Origin: Streptomyces filamentosus
GTDB lineage: Bacteria; Actinomycetota; Actinomycetes; Streptomycetales; Streptomycetaceae
Reading direction: 5' to 3'
Assembly: GCF_014654895.1 (NCBI RefSeq)
Contig: NZ_BNBE01000001.1
Location: 3,742,501 to 3,806,500, forward strand
DNA: 64,000 nt
The notes beneath the pieces were generated by a model. The model ran no database searches and was not told the DNA's origin. It worked only from the letters and a program-made list of their open reading frames with translations. The stretch's first letter is position 1. Every line of letters begins with the position of its first letter. Below are positions 25,149-32,249 of this stretch, piece by piece. Made by a program: the position numbers and the translations under genes.

Positions 25149-26069
25149 TCACACCCCGCAGGAGCGGAGGTAGCCGCGGGTGCGCAGCGCGATCGGGTAG
25201 GGGGCGTCCGGCTCGCAGGGGTACATGTCCTGCTCCACGATCGCGAAGAGCTCCACGTCCAGCGCCGCCGCGGCCGCGAGCACCGGCCCCAGCTCCGGCA
25301 CCCCCGCCGGCGGCTCGCACATCACGCCCCGCGCCACCGCCGGGCCGAACGGCAGCCCCTCGGCCCGCACCCCCGCCAGCACCGCCGGATCCACCTGCTT
25401 CAGATGGAGGTAGCCGATGCGCTCCCCGTAGGTCTCGATCAGCTTGACGCTGTCCCCGCCCGCGTACGCGTAGTGCCCGGTGTCCAGGCAGAGCGCCACC
25501 GCCTCCGGGTCGGTGGCGTCGAGGAAGCGGGCCACGCTCTCCTCGTCGTCGATGTGGGTGTCGGCGTGCGGATGGACCACGATCCGCAGCCCGTACCGCT
25601 CCCGCACCTCCTGGCCGAGGCGCTCGGTCAGCGTCGTCAGGTGCCGCCACTGCTCCGCCGACAGCACCCGGTCCTCCAGCACCTCACCCGTCCTGTCGTC
25701 CCGCCAGAAGGAGGGGATCACCACCAGGTGCCGGGCGCCCATCGCCTGTGCCAGCGCCGCGTTCTCCGCCACGTGCGCCCAGGTCCGCTCCCACACGGCC
25801 GGCCCGTGGTGCAGCCCGGTGAAGACGGTGCCCGCCGAGACCCGCAGCCCGCGCCGGGAGGTCTCCTCGGCGAGCAGCGCCGGATCGGTGGGCAGATAGC
25901 CGTACGGCCCCAGCTCGATCCACTCGTAGCCCGCCCCCGCCACCTCGTCGAGGAACCGCTGCCACGGCACCTGCCGGGGATCGTCGGGGAACCACACCCC
26001 CCAGGAGTCCGGGGCGGAACCGATCCGGATGCGGGAGGGCGACGGCGACGGCAACGACGGCTTCGTCAT
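25149..26069 (-). CDS. IolE-like TIM-barrel enzyme (inosose dehydratase family)
   Basis: A 306-aa xylose-isomerase-like TIM barrel. The N-terminus RIGSAPDSWGVWFPDD is the hallmark of inosose dehydratase IolE and its relatives. Metal ligands appear in RIVVHPHADTHID, LCLDTGHYAY, YLHLKQVD and the late Glu in AIVEQD. It is divergent from iolC in an inositol cluster that otherwise lacks an iolE, so it probably performs or assists the dehydration of 2-keto-myo-inositol. Relatives such as IolH and IolI isomerases look similar, which limits certainty. Start ATG 26069 (AAGGTGG upstream). Confidence 0.8.
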   Translation of the reverse strand: MTKPSLPSPSPSRIRIGSAPDSWGVWFPDDPRQVPWQRFLDEVAGAGYEWIELGPYGYLPTDPALLAEETSRRGLRVSAGTVFTGLHHGPAVWERTWAHVAENAALAQAMGARHLVVIPSFWRDDRTGEVLEDRVLSAEQWRHLTTLTERLGQEVRERYGLRIVVHPHADTHIDDEESVARFLDATDPEAVALCLDTGHYAYAGGDSVKLIETYGERIGYLHLKQVDPAVLAGVRAEGLPFGPAVARGVMCEPPAGVPELGPVLAAAAALDVELFAIVEQDMYPCEPDAPYPIALRTRGYLRSCGV

Positions 26070-26202
26070 GCCAGCCACCTTGACCGCGCCCCGGACCAGC
26101 GTCAAGACGACCGCCGGTCCCGGCCACCCCCTCCAGGACCCCTCCAGGGGGCGTCCGCCGCTCGTCCGCCGCTCGTCCGGCGGCCGTCCGGTAGTCATCA
26201 GA

Positions 26203-26248
26203 ATGTCCGGACATGTCGTTGACACGCCTCCCGACGGGCGACTAGACC
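26203..26248 (+). promoter_or_regulatory. iolC promoter with adjacent palindromic operator
   Basis: TTGACA (26219-26224) and TAGACC (26243-26248) are 18 bp apart, a strong promoter. A perfect 12-bp palindrome ATGTCCGGACAT (26203-26214) sits just upstream of the -35. It is a likely site for a GntR- or LacI-type inositol repressor whose gene is not in the window. Confidence 0.7.
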
Positions 26249-26273
26249 TGGGAGCGGACGCCGGAGTCGAGAG

Positions 26274-27305
26274 GTGGCACGGGTGGAGTCGGAGCCGTAC
26301 GAGCTGATCACCATGGGGCGGCTCGGCGTCGACCTCTACCCCCTCCGCAGCGGAGTCGGACTCGACCGGGTCGACACCTTCCGGCGCTTCCTCGGCGGCT
26401 CTCCGGCCAACGTCGCCGTCGCCGCCGCCCGCCTCGGCCGCCGCACCGCCCTGATCAGCCGCACCGGCGCCGACCCCTTCGGCACCTACCTCCGGCGCGA
26501 GCTCAAGGAGTTCGGGGTCGACGCCCGCTGGGTCGCCGAGGTCCCCGAGCACCCCACCCCCGTCACCTTCTGCGCCCTCTTCCCGCCCGACGACTTCCCC
26601 CTCACCTTCTACCGCCGCCCCAAGGCCCCCGACCTGGAGATCCACCCGCACGAGCTGGACCTCGACGCGGTCCGCGCCGCCCGCGTCCTGTGGACCACCG
26701 GCACCGGCCTCAGCGAGGAACCCAGCCGGGCCGCCACCCTCACCGCCCTGCGGGCCCGCTCCGGCCGCCCCCACACCGTCCTCGACCTCGACTGGCGGCC
26801 CGCCTTCTGGCCCGATCCGGCCGCCGCCCGCCCCCACTACGCCGAAGCCCTGCGGCACGCCACCGTCGCCGTCGGCAACGCCGAGGAGTGCGAGGTCGCC
26901 ACCGGCGAACGCGAACCGGAGGCCGCCGCCCGCGCCCTCCTCCGCCTCCTCGCCCCCACCGGACCCGAAAGCCCCGGCGGCCCGGCCGCCGTGCCGCTCG
27001 CCGTCGTCAAACGCGGCCCCGAGGGCGTCCTCGCGCTCGCCGCGGACGGCCGCCGCGCCGCCGTGCCCCCGCTGCCCGTCGAGGTCGTCAACGGCCTCGG
27101 CGCCGGGGACGCCTTCGGCGGCGCCCTCGTCCACGGCCTCCTCGCCGGCCTCCCCCTGGAGGAGACCCTGCGCCGCGCCTCCGCCGCCGGATCCATCGTC
27201 GCGGGCCGCCTCGGCTGCGCCCCCGCCATGCCGGACGCCGCCGAGATCGACCGGGCCCTCGCCACCGGCACGGGCACCCTCCCCCCGAAGGACGACCACC
27301 CGTGA
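26274..27305 (+). CDS. iolC: 5-dehydro-2-deoxygluconokinase (PfkB family)
   Basis: A 343-aa PfkB sugar kinase acting in myo-inositol breakdown, where it phosphorylates 2-deoxy-5-keto-gluconate. The N-terminal PfkB signature is seen in FLGGSPANVAVAAARLG and the ATP/anion-hole motif in NGLGAGDAFGGALVHG. GTG 26274 is used here; GTG 26283, with GAGAGG at better spacing, is equally possible. It is first in iolC-iolB-iolD-mmsA and overlaps iolB by GTGA. Confidence 0.92.
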   Translation: MARVESEPYELITMGRLGVDLYPLRSGVGLDRVDTFRRFLGGSPANVAVAAARLGRRTALISRTGADPFGTYLRRELKEFGVDARWVAEVPEHPTPVTFCALFPPDDFPLTFYRRPKAPDLEIHPHELDLDAVRAARVLWTTGTGLSEEPSRAATLTALRARSGRPHTVLDLDWRPAFWPDPAAARPHYAEALRHATVAVGNAEECEVATGEREPEAAARALLRLLAPTGPESPGGPAAVPLAVVKRGPEGVLALAADGRRAAVPPLPVEVVNGLGAGDAFGGALVHGLLAGLPLEETLRRASAAGSIVAGRLGCAPAMPDAAEIDRALATGTGTLPPKDDHP

Positions 27306-28138
27306 CCAGCCGCCTCCACCTGCCCGCCGGGACCGCCGCCCGGGGACCGTACGCCGTGGACATCGACCCCTCCACCGCCGGATGGGACCACTGCGCGCTC
27401 CGGGTCCTCGACCTGCCGCCCGGCGGGGAGCACCGCTTCGACAGCGCGGACGCCGAGTGGGTGGTGCTTCCGCTGGCCGGTGCCTGTACCGTGCGCGTCG
27501 ACGGGGAGCTTTTCGAACTCGGCGGCCGCGCAAGCGCGTTCTCCTCCGTGACCGACTTCGTCTACGTACCGCGCGACGCCCACGCCCAGATCGCCTCCGG
27601 CGCGGGGGGCCGCTTCGCTTTGGCAGGAGCGAAGTGCGGGCGACGACTCCCCGCCCGCTACGGTCCCGCGCCGGAGGTTCCCGTCGAGACCCGCGGCAGC
27701 GGCGACCGGAGCCGTACGGTGCGGAACTTCGCCGCGGCCGCCCCCGCCGGAGCCGACGAGCGGTACGGGTTCGCCTGCGACCGGCTGATCGCCGTCGAGG
27801 TCGTCACCCCCGGCGGCCACTGGTCCTCCTACCCGCCGCACAAGCACGACGAGCACCGCCCCGGCACGGAATCCGTCCTGGAGGAGATCTACTACTACGA
27901 GATCCAGGACCCGCGCGGCTACGCCTACCAGCGGATCTCGCCCTCCCGGCCCGGCGGCGCCGACCTCCTCGCCGAGGTCCGGCACGGCGACGCCGTCCTC
28001 GTCCCCGACGGCTGGCACGGCCCCTCGATCGCCCAGCCGGGCCACGACCTCTACTACCTCAACGTCATGGCCGGACCCGGCCCCGAACGGGAGTGGCGGA
28101 TCAGCTTCCACCCCGACCACACGGAGGGATACGCGTGA
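27302..28138 (+). CDS. iolB: 5-deoxy-glucuronate isomerase
   Basis: A 278-aa bicupin of the IolB family, which converts 5-deoxy-glucuronate to 2-deoxy-5-keto-gluconate. The metal site is visible in SSYPPHKHDEH and in EEIYYYEI, and the WHGPS element follows in the C-terminal cupin. GTG 27302 overlaps the iolC stop (GTGA), and its own TGA overlaps the iolD start. Length is normal for the family. Confidence 0.92.
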   Translation: MTSRLHLPAGTAARGPYAVDIDPSTAGWDHCALRVLDLPPGGEHRFDSADAEWVVLPLAGACTVRVDGELFELGGRASAFSSVTDFVYVPRDAHAQIASGAGGRFALAGAKCGRRLPARYGPAPEVPVETRGSGDRSRTVRNFAAAAPAGADERYGFACDRLIAVEVVTPGGHWSSYPPHKHDEHRPGTESVLEEIYYYEIQDPRGYAYQRISPSRPGGADLLAEVRHGDAVLVPDGWHGPSIAQPGHDLYYLNVMAGPGPEREWRISFHPDHTEGYA

Positions 28139-30021
28139 GCGTCCGCCTCACCGGAAGCGTCCGCCTCACCGTCGCCCAGGCCCTGGTGCGCTTCCTCGCC
28201 GCCCAGCACACCGAACGCGACGGCGAGCGGCACCGGCTGATCGCCGCCACCTGGGGCGTCTTCGGCCACGGCAACGTCGCCGGGATCGGCCAGGCCCTGG
28301 TCGAGGAGGAGCACATGCCCTTCCACCAGGGCCGCAACGAACAGGCCATGGTGCACGCCGCCGTCGGCCACGCCCGCCAGACCGGCCGGCTCTCCGCGCA
28401 CGCCGTCACCACCTCCATCGGCCCCGGCGCCACCAACCTCGTCACCGGCGCCGCCCTCGCCACCGTCAACCACCTCCCGGTGCTGCTGCTCCCCGGCGAC
28501 ACCTTCGCGACCCGCCCCGCCGACCCGGTCCTCCAGCAGCTCCAGGTGCCGTACGCCGGCGACGTCTCCGTCAACGACTGCCTGCGGCCCGTCTCCCGCC
28601 ACTTCGACCGGATCGTCCGCCCCGAGGCGCTGATCCCGGCCGCGCTCGAAGCGATGCGGGTCCTCACCGACCCCGCCGCCACCGGAGCCGTCACCCTCGC
28701 CCTCCCGCAGGACGTGCAGGCGGAGGCGTACGACTGGCCCGCGGAGTTCTTCGCCGACCGCACCTGGCGGATCCGCCGCCCCTCGCCCGACGAGGCCGAA
28801 CTCGACGCGGCCGTCGCCGCGCTCGCCGGCGCCGCCCGCCCGCTGATCGTCGCCGGCGGCGGCGCCAAGCACAGCCGGGCCGAGGAGGCGCTCGCCGAAC
28901 TCGCCGCGTCCACCGGCATCCCCGTCGCCTCCACCCAGGCCGGCAAGGGCACCCTGCCCCACGACCACCCGCAGGACGTCGGCGCCGTCGGCCACACCGG
29001 CACCGCCGTCGCGAACCACCTGGCCCGCACCGCCGACGTCGTCCTCGGCGTCGGCACCCGGTGGACCGACTTCACCACCGCCTCCGGCACCCTCTTCGGC
29101 CACCCCTCCGTCCGCTTCGTCAACCTCAACGTCGCCGCCTTCGACGCGCACAAACAGGCCGGGCTGCCCCTGGTCGCCGACGCCCGCGAGGGCCTCGAAC
29201 AGCTCCACGCGCTCCTCGACCCGCACCACGTGGCCGCGCACTACGTCCACGAGTACACCGAGGAGAAGCTCCGCTGGGAGGCCCGGGTCACCGCCGCCTG
29301 CGCCGCTCCCGACGAGACCGCCCTCCCCACCCAGGCCCAGGTCCTCGGCGTGCTCGACACCCTGGTCGACTCCACCGACATCCTGGTCAACGCCGCCGGC
29401 TCGCTCCCCGGCGACCTCCACAGGCTGTGGCGGACCCGCTCCCGCGACCAGTACCACGTCGAGTACGGCTACTCCTGCATGGGCTACGAGATCCCCGCCG
29501 CGATCGGCGTCCTCCTCGCCGCCCCCGGCCGGCCCGTCTGGGCCCTCGTCGGCGACGGGACGTACCTGATGAACCCCACCGAGATCGTCACCGCCGTGCA
29601 GGAACGCCTCCCGCTGAAGCTGGTGATCCTCCAGAACCACGGCTACGCCTCCATCGGCGGCCTCTCCGAGGCGGTCGGCGCCGAGCGGTACGGCACCGAC
29701 TACCGCCTGCGGGACGCCTCGGGAGCCTTCACCGGCCCCCCGCTCCCCGTCGACCTCGGGACCAACGCGGCCTCCCTCGGGATGCGGGTGCTGCGCCCCC
29801 GCACCATCCGTGACCTGCGGGAAGCCCTCGCCGACGCCCGGAGCGCCACGGATCCCACATGTGTCTACGTCGAGACCGAAACGGCAGACAGTGTGTCGGG
29901 CCCGCCCCCGGCCCAGGCGTGGTGGGATGTGCCCGTGGCCGAGATCTCGACCCGCCCGTCGGCGGTCAAGGCCCGCGAGGAGTACGACCGGCACGTCACC
30001 GCCCGACGCCGCCATCTCTGA
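28135..30021 (+). CDS. iolD: 3D-(3,5/4)-trihydroxycyclohexane-1,2-dione hydrolase (ThDP)
   Basis: A 628-aa thiamine-diphosphate enzyme that opens the ring in myo-inositol catabolism. It has the three-domain layout of ThDP decarboxylases: the N-terminal domain with the catalytic Glu near GRNEQAMVHAA, a central FAD-like Rossmann domain, and the C-terminal ThDP motif starting VGDGTYLMNPTE. GTG 28135 overlaps the iolB stop. The next gene follows after 23 bp. Confidence 0.93.
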   Translation: MSVRLTGSVRLTVAQALVRFLAAQHTERDGERHRLIAATWGVFGHGNVAGIGQALVEEEHMPFHQGRNEQAMVHAAVGHARQTGRLSAHAVTTSIGPGATNLVTGAALATVNHLPVLLLPGDTFATRPADPVLQQLQVPYAGDVSVNDCLRPVSRHFDRIVRPEALIPAALEAMRVLTDPAATGAVTLALPQDVQAEAYDWPAEFFADRTWRIRRPSPDEAELDAAVAALAGAARPLIVAGGGAKHSRAEEALAELAASTGIPVASTQAGKGTLPHDHPQDVGAVGHTGTAVANHLARTADVVLGVGTRWTDFTTASGTLFGHPSVRFVNLNVAAFDAHKQAGLPLVADAREGLEQLHALLDPHHVAAHYVHEYTEEKLRWEARVTAACAAPDETALPTQAQVLGVLDTLVDSTDILVNAAGSLPGDLHRLWRTRSRDQYHVEYGYSCMGYEIPAAIGVLLAAPGRPVWALVGDGTYLMNPTEIVTAVQERLPLKLVILQNHGYASIGGLSEAVGAERYGTDYRLRDASGAFTGPPLPVDLGTNAASLGMRVLRPRTIRDLREALADARSATDPTCVYVETETADSVSGPPPAQAWWDVPVAEISTRPSAVKAREEYDRHVTARRRHL

Positions 30022-30044
30022 AGGTCCCGAAGGAGTAACACGTC

Positions 30045-31547
30045 ATGACGAAGAGCGTCCACCACTGGATCGGTGGCAAGACCGTCGAGGGCACCTCGGG
30101 CAACTGGGGCCCGGTGACCGACCCGGCCACCGGCGCCGTCACCACGCGGGTCGCCCTCGCCTCGGTGGAGGAGGTCGACGCGGCCGTCGCCGCCGCGAAG
30201 GACGCCTTCGCCACCTGGGGCACCTCCTCGCTGGCGCAGCGCACCACGGTCCTCTTCAAGTTCCGCGCGCTGCTCGACGCCAACCGCGACGCCATCGCCG
30301 AGCTGATCGTCGCCGAGCACGGCAAGGTCCACTCCGACGCCCTCGGCGAGGTCGCCCGCGGCCTGGAGATCGTCGACCTGGCCTGCGGCATCACCACCCA
30401 GCTCAAGGGCGAGCTGTCCACCCAGGTCTCCAACCGGGTCGACGTGGCGTCCATCCGCCAGCCGGTCGGCGTCGTCGCCGGCATCACGCCCTTCAACTTC
30501 CCGGCCATGGTGCCGATGTGGATGTTCCCGATCGCCATCGCGACCGGCAACACCTTCGTCCTCAAGCCGAGCGAGAAGGACCCCTCGGCCTCCCTGAAGA
30601 TCGCCGAGCTGCTCGCCGAGGCCGGCCTGCCGGACGGCGTCTTCAACGTCCTGCACGGCGACAAGGTGGCCGTCGACCGCCTCCTGGAGCACCCGGACGT
30701 CGCCGCGATCTCCTTCGTGGGCTCCACCCCGATCGCCCGCCACATCCACACCACCGCCTCCGCCAACGGCAAGCGCGTCCAGGCGCTCGGCGGCGCCAAG
30801 AACCACATGCTGGTCCTCCCGGACGCCGACCTCGACGCCGCCGCCGACGCCGCCGTCTCCGCCGCGTACGGCTCCGCCGGCGAGCGCTGCATGGCGATCT
30901 CCGCCGTCGTCGCCGTCGGCGCCATCGGCGACGAGCTCGTCGAGAAGATCCGCGAGCGCGCCGAGAAGATCAAGATCGGTCCCGGCAACGACCCGGCCTC
31001 CGAGATGGGCCCGCTCATCACGGCCGTCCACCGCGACAAGGTCGCCTCCTACGTGCACGGCGCCGAGGCCGAGGGCTGCCAGGTCGTCCTCGACGGCACC
31101 GGCTACACCGTCGAGGGCCACGAGAACGGCCACTGGATCGGCCTCTCCCTCCTCGACCACGTGCCGACCACCGCCAAGGCGTACCAGGACGAGATCTTCG
31201 GCCCGGTCCTCTGCGTGCTGCGCGCCGAGACGTACGAGGAGGGCCTCGCCCTCATCAACGCCTCGAAGTTCGGCAACGGCACCGCGATCTTCACCCGCGA
31301 CGGCGGCGCCGCCCGCCGCTTCCAGCTGGAGGTCGAGGCCGGCATGGTCGGCGTCAACGTGCCGATCCCGGTGCCGGTGGGCTACCACTCCTTCGGCGGC
31401 TGGAAGGACTCGCTCTTCGGCGACCACCACATCTACGGCAACGACGGCGTGCACTTCTACACCCGCGGCAAGGTCGTCACCACCCGCTGGCCCGACCCGG
31501 CCGACGCCCCCGCCGGCGTGGACCTGGGCTTCCCGCGCAACCACTGA
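30045..31547 (+). CDS. mmsA: CoA-acylating methylmalonate-semialdehyde dehydrogenase
   Basis: A 500-aa aldehyde dehydrogenase of the MmsA/IolA group. The N-terminus HHWIGGKTVEG, the RQPVGVVAGITPFNFPAMVP segment and the catalytic Cys in SAGERCMAIS are characteristic. It turns malonate or methylmalonate semialdehyde into acetyl- or propionyl-CoA, the last step of the inositol operon, and it may also serve valine catabolism. Start ATG 30045 with AAGGAG. A terminator follows. Confidence 0.95.
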   Translation: MTKSVHHWIGGKTVEGTSGNWGPVTDPATGAVTTRVALASVEEVDAAVAAAKDAFATWGTSSLAQRTTVLFKFRALLDANRDAIAELIVAEHGKVHSDALGEVARGLEIVDLACGITTQLKGELSTQVSNRVDVASIRQPVGVVAGITPFNFPAMVPMWMFPIAIATGNTFVLKPSEKDPSASLKIAELLAEAGLPDGVFNVLHGDKVAVDRLLEHPDVAAISFVGSTPIARHIHTTASANGKRVQALGGAKNHMLVLPDADLDAAADAAVSAAYGSAGERCMAISAVVAVGAIGDELVEKIRERAEKIKIGPGNDPASEMGPLITAVHRDKVASYVHGAEAEGCQVVLDGTGYTVEGHENGHWIGLSLLDHVPTTAKAYQDEIFGPVLCVLRAETYEEGLALINASKFGNGTAIFTRDGGAARRFQLEVEAGMVGVNVPIPVPVGYHSFGGWKDSLFGDHHIYGNDGVHFYTRGKVVTTRWPDPADAPAGVDLGFPRNH

Positions 31548-31560
31548 CCCCGCGGACGTC

Positions 31561-31605
31561 CGACGGCCCCCGGAGCGCGCACCGCGCGCGGCCCGGGGGC
31601 CGTCG
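31561..31605. terminator. Terminator between mmsA and the GNAT gene
   Basis: Perfect 12-bp arms 31561-31572 and 31594-31605, with a GCGCGC-rich inner stem. It lies between convergent genes. Confidence 0.75.
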
Positions 31606-31641
31606 GGCCGTCCGGGCCGTGTCCTGTCCAGGCCGTGTCTT

Positions 31642-31671
31642 CCGGATCAGGCCGGATCAGGCCGGATCAGG
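31642..31671. repeat. Three exact 10-bp tandem repeats
   Basis: CCGGATCAGG is repeated three times without a break. The last unit contains the stop codon of the GNAT gene (31667-31669 on the minus strand). Confidence 0.9.
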
Positions 31672-32122
31672 AAGGCACGGCCCACGGCTCGTCGTCGAAG
31701 GACCAGGCGCGGATCGCGCACACCCCCTCGTCCGCCGCGCCCGCCGAGCGGTACGTGGCGAGCGCCGGACCGTTGTCCGTGTCCACCGGCACCCACGCCC
31801 CCGCGCAGTCCCGCTCGCGGGCGGCCGCGAGCAGCGCCTCGGTCAGCGCCCGGCCGAGCCCCCGACGCCGGTACGCCTCGTCGACCCCCAGCTCGTACAG
31901 GCACAGTTCGGCGCCCTTGTCCGGGTGGATCATCTCGATCCCCGTCACGAAACCGGCGGGGAAGCCGTCCGCCGCGTACCCGATCAGCATCAGGTGGCCG
32001 GGGGAGGCGAGGAAGCGCTCCGCCCACTCCGGCCGCGCCGGACCGTCGTACAGGTGTGCCGCCGCCAGCAGTTCGGCCACCGTCCCGGCCCGCCGGATCC
32101 CGAAACCGCCCGTTCCCGCCAT
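31667..32122 (-). CDS. GNAT-family N-acetyltransferase
   Basis: A 151-aa acetyltransferase. The acetyl-CoA site shows as YELGVDEAYRRRGLGRALTEALLAAARERDCAGAW, the usual motif A with R/Q-x-x-G-x-G/A. Start ATG 32122 with GGGAGG. Length is that of a single-domain aminoglycoside-acetyltransferase-like GNAT, but the substrate is not predictable. It is divergent from the hydrolase-ABC fusion gene. Confidence 0.88.
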   Translation of the reverse strand: MAGTGGFGIRRAGTVAELLAAAHLYDGPARPEWAERFLASPGHLMLIGYAADGFPAGFVTGIEMIHPDKGAELCLYELGVDEAYRRRGLGRALTEALLAAARERDCAGAWVPVDTDNGPALATYRSAGAADEGVCAIRAWSFDDEPWAVPS

Positions 32123-32249
32123 GCCGCCTCCCGGCCCTCGCGTACCGCGACCGCTGTACGCGGACCGTACCGCGTACGCCTCCAGGAGGCCGCCGGTCTC
32201 CGCCCCGGGGCGCCGCCCGCGCACAGCCGGCCCGCTTAGGCTCGGGACC

